This document shows, piece by piece, positions 42,761 through 51,316 of a stretch of DNA of 64,000 nucleotides. Made by a program: the position numbers and the translations under genes. The notes beneath the pieces are model-generated. The model had not been told where the DNA came from. It saw only the letters and a program-made list of their open reading frames with translations, and ran no database searches. This DNA is from Methanobacterium formicicum DSM 3637. Lineage in GTDB: Archaea; Methanobacteriota; Methanobacteria; Methanobacteriales; Methanobacteriaceae. Location: the NCBI RefSeq assembly GCF_000302455.1, contig NZ_AMPO01000013.1, positions 1 through 64,000 of the forward strand. The letters are read 5' to 3'. Each line of letters begins with the position of its first letter. Positions within the stretch are counted from its first letter, which is position 1.

Positions 42761-44299
42761 TTAGTTTTCAGTGTCAGCTTCCTGGTACTGGGTGAGTAAT
42801 TTTTCCTCTTCCTCTTTTTTTGGAAACTTGAAGAATACTATGGCCGCTCCAATTAGGATGGCAATCATCCCTGCAAAGTAGGCCCAGTGATCTCCTGCTA
42901 AAAATGAATATTTTGCAGCAGTGATGATCTGGCTGGAATATTGTGGATTCTGCTGTGCCAGGGCTGCAGCACTGGAGAATGATTTTTGAAGTGTCACTTC
43001 TATGCTGGTGGTTATTTGCTCTTGGGCAGAGGCGGGTAAATTGTCAATTTGTGAGGCAATTGATCGGGCATAACCGGCTGTAAGTAGCGCTCCAAATATG
43101 GAAGTCATTATTGCACCACCAAAATCACGCTGCAGGTCTGCGGTTCCCGAGGCCATACCCACCCTTTTCACGGGAACAGAACCAGTGAGGGAATGGGAAG
43201 CCGGAGTTCCGGCTAATCCCACCCCAATTCCAACAAAAGCATAAGCCAACCCCACTTTCCAGTAGGGGATGTGATCCTGCCATAAAATTAGCATGGTCAA
43301 AAATCCCAGTAAACAGAACACATAACCGGCAAGGAGTGTAAATCTGGATCCACGGGACTCAACCAGTTTGGCAGATTGTGGTGCTACAATGATCATGAGC
43401 AATGCTGCCGGTAAAATCGCAAGTCCAGAATCCAGAGTGGAATAGCCCAGAACGTTCTGTAAAAACTGCTGACCAATGTACATAGCACCCATTAAAGCCC
43501 CGAAAACTATTATCCCCGCACTTGCTGCTACCCAGAAGATGCTGCGCCTAGCAACTTTAAGATCATAGAGGGGATTTTCTACACTGAGCTGGCGTTTTAT
43601 AAATAAGATTCCTGAAGCAGCAGCGATGATTAGGAAACTAAGTATCAGACTTCCGGAGTTAGGTACTGGGGCGAAGTTAATGGCCAGAATCAATGTTCCC
43701 AGAACAACAAGAGACAGTATTCCTCCAACATTATCAACACGGGCCTTTGTCTCGTTAATGTGATTTGGAATGAACTTAATCGCCATGATCAGGGCTACCA
43801 CAGCGAGGGGTAGTGTAATTCGAAATACAGAACCCCAATCAGCAAATGTTAATAAATATCCGGAGAGTAAAGGTCCAAGGGCGGCAATGGCAGCACCTAT
43901 AGCCGACCATAAGGCGATGGATTTTGTTCTTTTTGTTCCGGACCACAAAGCAGCTATGAGTGCTAAAGTTGTTGGATAAGCCATTCCTGCAGCTAAACCT
44001 CCAAGGATACGGGCAGCAATCAGGATCTCAACAGATGGTGCAAAACCAGCAATTAAAGATGATGGTATGGCCAGCAGGGTACCTATTATTAGCATCAGTT
44101 TTCGGCCGTGGTGATCACCCAAGGCACCGAACCATAAAACTGAAGCAGCCAGGCCCAGGGAGTAACCTACTGCCACCAGATTAATCTGAACCTGTGAAGC
44201 ATTAAAAGCAAAACCTATGGAAGGAAGTGCCACGTTAGCCACGGATAAATTCAGGTTTGCAACTGCAGCTACCAGAATGAGGGTAACTAGAGCTATCAT
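42761..44299 (-). CDS. MFS drug exporter, DHA2/EmrB type, with a doubtful N-terminus
   Basis: The 512-residue protein has about 14 membrane helices of the EmrB/QacA group: LGDHHGRKLMLIIG after helix 2, GGLAAGMAYPTTLALIAALW in helix 4 and GTADLQRDFGGAIM later. It would export amphiphilic compounds by proton antiport. The ATG at 44299 lacks a spaced ribosome binding site. A better start is ATG 44342, preceded by TGGTG. It is in another frame but would join this one if one A were removed from an A6 run at about 44308-44313. That would add 14 residues (MDTTPKTNKNAETG). Confidence 0.85.
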   Translation of the reverse strand: MIALVTLILVAAVANLNLSVANVALPSIGFAFNASQVQINLVAVGYSLGLAASVLWFGALGDHHGRKLMLIIGTLLAIPSSLIAGFAPSVEILIAARILGGLAAGMAYPTTLALIAALWSGTKRTKSIALWSAIGAAIAALGPLLSGYLLTFADWGSVFRITLPLAVVALIMAIKFIPNHINETKARVDNVGGILSLVVLGTLILAINFAPVPNSGSLILSFLIIAAASGILFIKRQLSVENPLYDLKVARRSIFWVAASAGIIVFGALMGAMYIGQQFLQNVLGYSTLDSGLAILPAALLMIIVAPQSAKLVESRGSRFTLLAGYVFCLLGFLTMLILWQDHIPYWKVGLAYAFVGIGVGLAGTPASHSLTGSVPVKRVGMASGTADLQRDFGGAIMTSIFGALLTAGYARSIASQIDNLPASAQEQITTSIEVTLQKSFSSAAALAQQNPQYSSQIITAAKYSFLAGDHWAYFAGMIAILIGAAIVFFKFPKKEEEEKLLTQYQEADTEN

Positions 44300-44690
44300 T
44301 CCTGTTTCAGCATTTTTTGTTGGTTTTTGGTGTTGTATCCATTTTTATGCACCATATCATCTATTTACGATATTAGTATGTTTTAAGATGATGATATAAT
44401 CTAATCACCGTATTTTCTAATCAACATTAGTATTAGATTTTTTATATATTCGTTAATGGTTTTTTGGGCTGGAATTTAAAAGAAGTATAAAATGAAAATC
44501 GTAGGGTATCTCTTCATTTGAGAGTTGTTTCAAATCTCATATTTAGTGGCTTAAAAAGAGATATGGGGCCTAAAAAGAGTGATAAGAATCATTAAGGAGA
44601 ATCATATTAATATATGGGTTAATATCTTTTTTTAAAATCATCCCAGTTCAATCAACCATTTTTAACCTTGAAAGAAAGGTAATAATCAAT
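44300..44690 (-). other. Gap upstream of the MFS gene, no separate gene seen
   Basis: The 391-bp stretch contains the possible out-of-frame start of the MFS gene (44342) and ordinary AT-rich sequence. Two related segments AAAAAGAGATATGGGGCC and AAAAAGAGTGATAAG lie at 44553-44586. No other gene is supported. Confidence 0.45.
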
Positions 44691-45233
44691 TCATAGTACA
44701 TGGAAAGTGCTGGTTACAATTTCAAGATCTTTTTCAATGCTGGTAAGATTTTTACCGGAACCCGGGACAGCATAAATCGTGTACATGGTTCCATCTTTAA
44801 TTAACCATGTTTTTATCAGTGGATTATTTTCTTGATTAAGTGCTGAAATTTGATACGCTGGAAGACCATCTACAGTAAGTTCTTTTTCGGATGTTATGGT
44901 CCAGTTCCTGAGTGGAATTTCCTTCTTTTCCGAACTAATGTATTCGGATAAAGTACGATTATAGGCACCTTCGTAGAAATGAATAAAGTCCATATTTTCA
45001 TCGGTTCCTTTACTTATGGAAAACAAGTAATCCCCTGATGTTTCATTTTCCATTTTATAAAAAGACCAATTGATAGAAGAATTAAAAGATATGCCTTCAC
45101 TCTCAAAATGTTTTATACCAGTAGATTCGGTTTTATATACATTATCCAGTGGATCATTTGAGAGGCATCCTGAAACAGCCACAACACTAAAAATAAGGAT
45201 CACTAATCCAATGGAACTAATCTTTGGCAACAT
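44691..45233 (-). CDS. PsbP-like surface lipoprotein
   Basis: A 180-residue exported protein. Its N-terminal signal with lipobox VSGC (Cys near residue 23) marks it for lipid attachment. The rest resembles the PsbP-like/DUF1795 fold found in many Methanobacterium lipoproteins: HFESEGISFNSSINWSFY, then KELTVDGLPAYQISAL and a C-terminal EKDLEIVTSTF. No enzymatic residues are seen. Several Asn-X-Ser/Thr sequons fit exposure outside the cell. It is a single gene with a plain upstream gap. Confidence 0.75.
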   Translation of the reverse strand: MLPKISSIGLVILIFSVVAVSGCLSNDPLDNVYKTESTGIKHFESEGISFNSSINWSFYKMENETSGDYLFSISKGTDENMDFIHFYEGAYNRTLSEYISSEKKEIPLRNWTITSEKELTVDGLPAYQISALNQENNPLIKTWLIKDGTMYTIYAVPGSGKNLTSIEKDLEIVTSTFHVL

Positions 45234-45705
45234 ATATTTTAAGGTGGGATAATCTGTCTAAAATATTTTTTCTTGTTCATTTAGAAATCCTTTGGTTTAT
45301 TTTATTAGAAATGTCAGTGTTGGGTTGGAAATGTCAGTATTGGGGGAATAAGAAACTTGAATACAGTAATTAATTTTAAACAATTGGGTGTAAATCGGGA
45401 ATAATTACTTAAATATATTTATATCTATTGTTATGTATAATTAAACTGAAAATTTACTCAGGTTTCAATTGTGAGTTTTACAAAAAAAGGCGTTTATGGT
45501 TTTTAAGCAATGTATAGTGGTTATAGTATAAATCCTAGTGAAAAATTGAAATAATTTAATTTGATGAATTATAATATGGCTTATAAGTTCATTAATACAA
45601 TTTTTAACACTTTAAAATGTAAATAAAGGTATTATGCTATTTTAATTGTAGGAATTTGAATTTTAGAAAATAAGTTTAAAGTTAATTTATTTTTATGGTG
45701 AAAAA
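45234..45705. other. Divergent gap with a short duplicated segment
   Basis: A 472-bp AT-rich gap. GAAATGTCAGT(G/A)TTGGG occurs twice (near 45308 and 45329). The rest, including 45560-45690, shows TATA-like sequence before the next gene and no supported coding region. Confidence 0.5.
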
Positions 45706-46479
45706 ATGAGATGGTCTTTAGTTGCGATAGCCATTCTGGTTGTTATTGTTGGTTACTCTTACGTTGTGGTTTCAAATGGTCCCATAGAGCCCATGGGAAG
45801 ATTAGCATTTGTTAAATTGTTAAATCCGGATATGTATCCTGGCCATCCTCACTCAGTTCTTCTAGCTCAGGAAGCAGAAGCAACTGGATCTAAATGTGCA
45901 ATGGTCCTGCAACTTTATGGTGGTTCCAATTATCGTAGTTATCAGGAAGGAAACGTGTATATAATTGAAGTAGCTTTTATTGACAGGCAGGGTATGGGTT
46001 CCATTAATATGAGTCAGGTAAACTTTTTAGACTCATTTAAAATTGCATTATTTGGTGTTCCAGATGATAGGTACTGGTACATGTCTGATGGACATGTTTA
46101 CACTAGCTATGATGACATGATGGCTCACGTCAACCAACTTGCAGAAGCACACGGGCAAGAGGGTCCACTCCCCATGTTCTTCAAGGGAACAGTGAGGCAG
46201 GGAAATCCAGTGATAACTCCAGGAGAAGGGTTCCCATTGTACTTCCAGATATTAACAAAAACCTATGGAATAATCCCAGCCTACATATACACATTCACCG
46301 GATTACTATCCCCATATTTCACCAATCCATACAGGGCCTTTGAATTAAGAAACGCTACTCAATTACAGGACATGTATAATGCTGGATTGTTAAACGAGAA
46401 CTTCAAAACCGGTAATGAAACAGCCATGAACTATGTCAGTCAGATGTACATAAACAACTCCCAGACCTATGGTAATTAA
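45706..46479 (+). CDS. Membrane-anchored protein of unknown function
   Basis: No family is recognised. One N-terminal membrane helix (about 4-24, SLVAIAILVVIVGYSYVVV) anchors a 230-residue domain outside the cell. That domain is rich in aromatic residues, with TKTYGIIPAYIYTFTGLLSPYF forming a hydrophobic segment near residue 185. It has one Cys and Asn-X-Thr/Ser sequons near the C-terminus. The ATG follows a run of AT with only a weak GGTGA-like site. It lies at the left edge of the accessory zone and is not obviously in an operon. Confidence 0.55.
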   Translation: MRWSLVAIAILVVIVGYSYVVVSNGPIEPMGRLAFVKLLNPDMYPGHPHSVLLAQEAEATGSKCAMVLQLYGGSNYRSYQEGNVYIIEVAFIDRQGMGSINMSQVNFLDSFKIALFGVPDDRYWYMSDGHVYTSYDDMMAHVNQLAEAHGQEGPLPMFFKGTVRQGNPVITPGEGFPLYFQILTKTYGIIPAYIYTFTGLLSPYFTNPYRAFELRNATQLQDMYNAGLLNENFKTGNETAMNYVSQMYINNSQTYGN

Positions 46480-46720
46480 TGGAGAATAATGCCTGGAAAA
46501 AGGATAATCTTATGTGGAGTACTAAAAAGGAACTGGTGGGTGGAAAAAACTGTTTCCGTCTTAAAAAACTGTTTCCATAAAATAGGGGAGTATTTATGGG
46601 GAACGAGTTCTTGGATACCAGTTCCTGGGGGAAAATAGTTAAATGAAGACTTTTAGAAAATATTCGGAACAAATATAACTAACTTGAAGAGATATTATAA
46701 TAACAGAGGGGGGATTGTTA

Positions 46721-46906
46721 ATGAGTGATGATGAGAAACGTTATGTCAAATCAGTGTACACTGGCCGTTACAAATCTAAAGGTAGCTTAAATAATACCAA
46801 AACCTTTGTTAACACTAAAGAAACTCAAGAAAAACAGGATATAATAGCTAAACACAACCTTAAAAATCGTTTAATTAAAAAACCCAAAAAATTGTATTCT
46901 CATTGA
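46721..46906 (+). CDS. Small basic protein of unknown function
   Basis: A 61-residue hydrophilic protein, basic (many Lys, with RLIKKPKK near the end). It has a good ribosome binding site: GGGGGATT before the ATG at 46721. TTG 46715 is in frame but lies inside the spacer. No family is recognised. Charged composition suggests nucleic-acid or ribosome contact, but this is only a guess. It is followed by a duplicated TTAACAGGCCATTG segment. Confidence 0.5.
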   Translation: MSDDEKRYVKSVYTGRYKSKGSLNNTKTFVNTKETQEKQDIIAKHNLKNRLIKKPKKLYSH

Positions 46907-46916
46907 TTTAATTTTT

Positions 46917-46967
46917 TTAACAGGCCATTGTTTTTTCAGGATTTAACAGGCCATTGTTTTTTTAAGG
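46917..46967. repeat. About 25-bp direct repeat with AACAGGCCATTG core
   Basis: Two adjacent copies begin at 46917 and 46942, differing mainly in T-run length. They lie in the 370-bp gap after the small basic gene. Each copy ends in a run of T's and could act as a terminator. The rest of the gap to 47276 has no supported gene. Confidence 0.65.
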
Positions 46968-47276
46968 ATAATTTAGGGATCATTTCCCATGATTGAGAAC
47001 AATCTTAGTATTATTCCCAATTTAGGGGAACTGTAAAACTCTAAGGAAGCTGTAAAATTATATTTTACATTTTTTTCTCAATTACTATCTTATTTTTCTA
47101 AAAAAAATGAGGATATAATAAATAAATTTGAATAATCAACTAATCACAACCTAATGATTTGATCATTTATAATTCCTATTTTCTTTAATCTTCCAAAATT
47201 TTAATAATAGAAAATTGCAAGAATTATTCAATAACTCACAAATTCGAGTAACTTCACAATTATCTAGGGAAGAAAA

Positions 47277-47723
47277 ATGACTGAACCCAAAGAACAAACT
47301 ACTAGCTTGCCCTGTAATGATAATTCGAAATACGGGACTGTTATATTAAAAGATAAAGGAGTTTGCATTAAATTAAGAAGCAACAATCCATTTTCAAATG
47401 ATTCAAATAGTGAATTAATTAAATACACTGATATATTAAGTGTTCGTTACGATAAAGGGTTTACTCTGTCCAGGTGGCCCAAATTATACATTGAAACTTC
47501 CACAATTTCTAAAAAAATTAGTATAAACGTTGCTGAGAGAGACCTGTTAAAACAGTTTGTGGATGAGTTGAATTCTCATATTCAGGAGATTAAAACTCAA
47601 GAAAAACCCCCTGAACAAAGTTTGGGGGAGAAATTAAAAGAGGCTAAAGAACTACTGGATATTGGGGCTCTCAGTCAGGAAGAATTTGATGAAATTAAAC
47701 AGAGATATTTAAAGGAATTTTAA
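47277..47723 (+). CDS. PH-like domain plus SHOCT protein
   Basis: A 148-residue soluble protein. The N-terminal 95 residues (GTVILKDKGVCIKLR, IKYTDILSVRYDKG, KLYIETSTISKKISI) look like a bacterial PH-like beta domain. A short Glu/Lys linker leads to a SHOCT pair at the C-terminus (LKEAKELLDIGALSQEEFDEIK, read in parts). Such proteins oligomerise; their role is unknown. It is the second SHOCT gene in the window (the other is at 33406). The ribosome binding site is weak: AGGGAAGAAAA before the ATG. Confidence 0.65.
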   Translation: MTEPKEQTTSLPCNDNSKYGTVILKDKGVCIKLRSNNPFSNDSNSELIKYTDILSVRYDKGFTLSRWPKLYIETSTISKKISINVAERDLLKQFVDELNSHIQEIKTQEKPPEQSLGEKLKEAKELLDIGALSQEEFDEIKQRYLKEF

Positions 47724-48021
47724 TCCGGATCTTCCTACCAATCGGATAATGACTGTGACAACTTGGAGTGAGTCTATTCTAGGGATAAATTTCATGTTAC
47801 TGGATTGTTTCCAGGATAATTTTCAGATCCCGTGTTTAAGTTCAGGATCCCAGATAAATTTTAGGTTCAGGGTTAGTTCAGTTTTCATGATAATTTTAGG
47901 TTCATGATAATTTCCAGGAATTATAAAGACAGTTAGGTGGATATAATCCACAGAAATTTAACAAAAAACCGATTTAGAATATGGTTTGATTATCAAATAA
48001 TCAATAATTGGAGTATATCTC
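47724..48021. repeat. Degenerate repeats with GGTTCATGATAATTTT-like core
   Basis: Between the SHOCT gene and the PAP2 gene there are about five imperfect repeats of CAGGATAATTTTCAG or TTCATGATAATTTTAGG (about 47812-47920). No gene is seen. The PAP2 promoter should lie around 47970-48000. Confidence 0.45.
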
Positions 48022-48612
48022 ATGCATGACGTTTTATTAGCTGGAATACTCAATCAAAATGTAAATCTTTTCTACATGATTAATGGTGGGATGGATAACA
48101 TTGTATTTGATTTTATAATGCCATTAATCACTAATTTTGGAAGTATCATAGCTTGGGTTGTTATTTGCGGGTTGTTATTTGTCTTCGGTGGTGTGAAAGG
48201 GAAGAAGGTAGCTGTACTAGGATTGGTTGCTCTATTTGTTAGTAATGCTATCGTCTATTCATTGAAATTTATAATAGCTGAACCTAGACCTTTCCTGACT
48301 CTGCCTAATGTTGATCTTTTAGTTTATGAAAATGGATCTTATTCTTTCCCTTCTGGCCACACTGCATCATCATTTGCAGCTGCTGTGGTAATAGGGCTGA
48401 AATACAAATTTAATTTCAGAGGAAAAAGTTATGGTTTGATTTATCCGTTATTAGCTTTTGCAGGAGTTGTAGGGTTTTCCCGGATATACGTTGGTGTTCA
48501 TTATCCTTTAGATGTTGCCTTTGGTGCGTTAATAGGAATATTATCTGCTCTAATAGTTCTGAAACTGGAGAATACTGCTTTGGCAGACAAATTGCCGGGA
48601 GTAAATAGTTAG
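48022..48612 (+). CDS. PAP2-family membrane phosphatase
   Basis: The 196-residue membrane protein carries the three PAP2 signatures. They are KFIIAEPRPF (for KxxxxxxRP), the PSGH of SFPSGHTASSF, and SRIYVGVHYPLDV (for SRxxxxxHxxxD). This fold dephosphorylates lipid phosphates such as polyprenyl diphosphate or phosphatidic-acid-type molecules. In archaea a function in recycling prenyl carrier lipids is plausible. Five to six helices are predicted. It lies just before a decayed recombinase fragment. Confidence 0.85.
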   Translation: MHDVLLAGILNQNVNLFYMINGGMDNIVFDFIMPLITNFGSIIAWVVICGLLFVFGGVKGKKVAVLGLVALFVSNAIVYSLKFIIAEPRPFLTLPNVDLLVYENGSYSFPSGHTASSFAAAVVIGLKYKFNFRGKSYGLIYPLLAFAGVVGFSRIYVGVHYPLDVAFGALIGILSALIVLKLENTALADKLPGVNS

Positions 48613-48680
48613 TAAGTAACTTAAATATCATAACTTGTTTTGTTAAATAACGTAAAACCATTATGGTTCACACAAATTAT

Positions 48681-48938
48681 TCCCGAATTGCCAGGGGAAA
48701 TCAGAGACACATATAAATCAAAAACTTAAAAAAACGTTTTTTATGAAGCATACATCTAGTTGACCCTGATGAACTTAGAATAATCTATTGAAATATAGAA
48801 CACCTATAATTCAAAGAATCCCGGGCAGGAAAATATTCACTTGACAAGTTCCGTGAATTATAAAGTCAAAAAAGGGGATTATGTGCTGAAGTTTCAAAGA
48901 AGAAGGAGTTAAATGAACTCAAGGAAAGTGAGGAGTTA
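48681..48938 (+). pseudogene. Decayed 3' end of a tyrosine recombinase gene (copy 1)
   Basis: Reading across frameshifts and stops, the + strand gives phrases resembling the end of an archaeal integrase. They are IPELPGEIRDTY, then YEAYI plus VDPDELRIIY (the region of the catalytic Tyr), then QRIPGRKIF and ending KKELNELKESEE. No open frame remains. The remainder of the 602-bp gap (48613-49214) holds this relic and the MarR promoter. Five more such relics occur to the right. Confidence 0.65.
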
Positions 48939-49096
48939 TTTTTTTTGAATTATTTTTAAATTAAATTTTCATATTACTTTTAATCAATTTGCGGAGATAT
49001 AAACAAATTTTAAACTGGAAATTGGTCCTGAAATCACATTATGCTTCAAAAAAAAGGTTTCGATTATCTTTTTCTTCAATAATTTAATAATCATAG

Positions 49097-49116
49097 TATA
49101 TAATAATTATTATATA
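49097..49116. promoter_or_regulatory. Perfect 20-bp AT palindrome upstream of the MarR gene
   Basis: TATATAATAATTATTATATA is a perfect palindrome about 100 bp before the marR start, next to a second TATATA-rich region. It could contain the TATA box and be an operator for the autoregulating MarR protein. AT richness makes chance occurrence possible. Confidence 0.4.
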
Positions 49117-49168
49117 TAATAACCATTATATATGATAAATACTGGTTACAACCAAATGGATTGGTTTA

Positions 49169-49191
49169 AAAGTTAGTGGAAAACTAACTTT
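49169..49191. promoter_or_regulatory. Inverted repeat AAAGTTAG-N7-CTAACTTT, likely MarR operator
   Basis: Two perfect 8-bp arms with a 7-bp spacer lie 24 bp before the MarR ATG. They are GC-containing in a very AT-rich context. The spacing of arm centres (15 bp) and position fit a MarR-family dimer site blocking transcription or early elongation. Confidence 0.6.
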
Positions 49192-49214
49192 AAAAATATT
49201 TTGGTGAATTAAAA

Positions 49215-49682
49215 ATGGAAAATAACTTTTATAAATGGTTAGAATCGCCTGAAGAAATGACAGGAATTTTATTTTGGAAAATTACTTATTTATGGCAACG
49301 TGAAATCAATAAAAATCTTAAAGATGTTGATCTAACTCACAGTCATTTTGCTTTATTATCTGGGGTGGCCTGGCTTGAAAAACAGGGCGACCCAATTACA
49401 CAAATTAAATTAGCGAATTTTACTCAGACAAATGCCATGGTAACTTCAAAAATTATTAGAACATTAGAAGGTAAGGGATTCATTGGAAGAACGAGTGAAG
49501 GGAAGGATTCAAGGGCTAAGTATCTTTACATTACTCCAAAAGGATCCACAACTTTAAACAAAGCTTTAATAATTGTTGAAAATACTAACAAGGAATTTTT
49601 TAAAGTACTGGGTCATGAGAAGAAACAATTTGATAAAAACTTATTGAATATCTTGTATTCCAATTACGATAAAGGAGAGTAA
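49215..49682 (+). CDS. MarR-family transcriptional regulator
   Basis: A 155-residue winged-helix protein of the MarR group. The HTH region is LTHSHFALLSGVAWLEK through QIKLANFTQTNAMVTSKIIRTLEGKGFI, and the wing is SEGKDSRAKYLYITPKG (read in parts). Its neighbour, starting 6 bp later, is an iron-sulfur flavoprotein. MarR repressors typically control adjacent redox or export genes in response to small aromatic or oxidative signals. An inverted repeat 24 bp upstream suggests autoregulation of both genes. Confidence 0.88.
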   Translation: MENNFYKWLESPEEMTGILFWKITYLWQREINKNLKDVDLTHSHFALLSGVAWLEKQGDPITQIKLANFTQTNAMVTSKIIRTLEGKGFIGRTSEGKDSRAKYLYITPKGSTTLNKALIIVENTNKEFFKVLGHEKKQFDKNLLNILYSNYDKGE

Positions 49683-49687
49683 AGATA

Positions 49688-50416
49688 ATGAGAATATTTG
49701 GATTTATAGGCAGTCCCTTAAAGAACAAATCAAATACTTACACTTTGACAAAAATGATGTTAGACAAACTTCAAGATATTGATGGAAATTTAAAATATGA
49801 CCTATTCACGGCAGAAGATGTGAATATAATGTCATGTAAAGGCTGTTGGTCTTGTATGAGTTCTGGATTCTGTCCGCTCGATGAACGTGATGATATGGGG
49901 GTTTTGAAGAAAAAAATGCTGGAATCTAATCTAATTATTTGGGGATCTCCAGTTTATGCTATGCAAGTATCAGGACAAATGAAAACTTTTCTGGATCGGT
50001 TAGCCCATTGGTACCATACACTAAGACTTGCAGGGAAACCAGGAGTAACAGTGTCAACAACTGCAGGATCGGGTTTAGAAGAAGTACATGGATATTTGAG
50101 GGTAGTGCTCAACGCAACAGGAGTAAAAGTAGTATCAACATTGGATACATTTGGAACACTTCCAGGAACGCTCGTTAATCATGAAAATGCTTTAAAGTCA
50201 GCAAATAAAGTAGCTTATGAAATATATCCTTTTTTAACTGGTGAAAAACCTATTACATCTGATAAAGGACTTGAAGAAACATTCCAGGCGAACAAAATTA
50301 AAGTCACCTACGGTGCTGAAGTATTGGTAGCGGATCGCAGATACTGGGAAGAAAATGGGATATTGGAAATGAACTCATTTAATGAATTACTCCAAAAAAT
50401 CAAACAGAAATCCTAG
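49688..50416 (+). CDS. Iron-sulfur flavoprotein (Isf-type NAD(P)H:FMN reductase)
   Basis: The 242-residue protein has a flavodoxin-like fold with FGFIGSPLKNKSNT as FMN-phosphate loop. The compact motif CKGCWSCMSSGFC, spaced Cx2Cx2Cx5C, is the [4Fe-4S] motif of methanogen Isf proteins. GSPVYAMQVSGQMKTFLDR is a family signature (read in parts). Isf transfers electrons from ferredoxin to acceptors such as oxygen or peroxide products. Cotranscription with MarR (6 bp apart) suggests induction under oxidative or xenobiotic stress. It is followed immediately by a decayed recombinase fragment. Confidence 0.85.
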   Translation: MRIFGFIGSPLKNKSNTYTLTKMMLDKLQDIDGNLKYDLFTAEDVNIMSCKGCWSCMSSGFCPLDERDDMGVLKKKMLESNLIIWGSPVYAMQVSGQMKTFLDRLAHWYHTLRLAGKPGVTVSTTAGSGLEEVHGYLRVVLNATGVKVVSTLDTFGTLPGTLVNHENALKSANKVAYEIYPFLTGEKPITSDKGLEETFQANKIKVTYGAEVLVADRRYWEENGILEMNSFNELLQKIKQKS

Positions 50417-50444
50417 GTACTACTCCTGATGCATGTAAGAAGTA

Positions 50445-50790
50445 TTGAGGAAAAATGATGATGCTTTATTTTCAAAAAATCAATCTAATGGTGACCATAT
50501 GAGTACTGGGATTATTCAGTACTCCTACCGTGAACTGAATAATTTCATTGGTTGGGTACCAGATGAGGGTGGGTTCTACAAGGCCACCAGTCATAGATGT
50601 GAAAGTTCTCACAACACTCAATTAATAAATCCCCGGAAATCCTGGAGCATATGAGGGGGGAACAAGTTAAAATTTATGGTAAGGAGGCATTACTTCTTAG
50701 CTGACCCTGAAAACTGAAAAAGGTTTACCTAAATTTATCAACCAAAGACTCCCCTACCGGAAAATATTCACTATATTCCTGGAACTAACT
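50445..50790 (+). pseudogene. Decayed 3' part of a tyrosine recombinase gene (copy 2)
   Basis: The best preserved relic on its 5' side. One frame gives DDALFSKNQSNGD, then YRELNNFIGWVPDEGG and FYKATSH. After a frameshift EILEHMRGE follows, and in another frame ADPEKLKKVYL. The HxxR box and the Tyr region of the catalytic domain are recognisable but broken. It is closely similar to copy 6 at 59044 (shared FLGW/FIGWVPDEGGFYKATSH). Confidence 0.75.
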
Positions 50791-51213
50791 TTTTTTATGT
50801 GTATTGATTACCATAATGCTCTTTAATGTACTCCTCAGCAAACCCTGGATTTTTGCCAGTTCCATTGCTTTCCTTTTTTGATATTCTTGATCTATTTCAT
50901 CATCTGTTTGACTTGAAGTTTCAGTGCTGGTAGATGCGCTGCTATCGTCAGATACTTCAGAATCTTTATCCTGATTAGTAGAGGATCTGGTTTTTGTGGC
51001 AGAATTCACTTGATTAGCGTTAGAACTTGGAGTGTCAGATGCAACACTGTTATTCGTGAGATTGCTACTAGAATTTGAAACATTTTGGTTTAGGGATTCA
51101 TTTTGGAGAGTGGTGTTATTTACGGGTTTATTAAATGCATAAACTGATAAAACTACTCCAATTATTACTAAAATTATTATAACTAAATTTAAAATATATT
51201 TTTTATTAAAAAT
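50785..51213 (-). CDS. Exported Ser/Asn/Thr-rich protein with a non-standard start
   Basis: The frame reads a membrane helix (ILNLVIIILVIIGVVLSVYAF), then a Ser/Asn/Thr-rich region and a Lys/Glu-rich C-terminal helix (about 142 residues). The only in-frame GTG (51009) is far downstream and would remove the membrane helix. The ribosome binding site AAGGTGAT at 51224-51217 points to an ATT at 51213. Alternatively a one-base frameshift with GTG 51221 would read MIKIFNKKY. No family is recognised. Compare the ATA starts at 58441 and about 62217. Confidence 0.5.
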   Translation of the reverse strand: MFNKKYILNLVIIILVIIGVVLSVYAFNKPVNNTTLQNESLNQNVSNSSSNLTNNSVASDTPSSNANQVNSATKTRSSTNQDKDSEVSDDSSASTSTETSSQTDDEIDQEYQKRKAMELAKIQGLLRSTLKSIMVINTHKKS

Positions 51214-51316
51214 TTTATCACCTTCTTTTTAAGCGGATTCACATTCAGGGCTATTTTTAATATGGTAAAGTTATTCTTAAACTGCGCTGAAATAAATTAT
51301 AAGTCATTTAACACTC

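Noticed and set aside
44691..45233. Photosystem PsbP protein
   Set aside because: Only the fold is shared. The protein is an archaeal surface lipoprotein and has no photosynthetic context.
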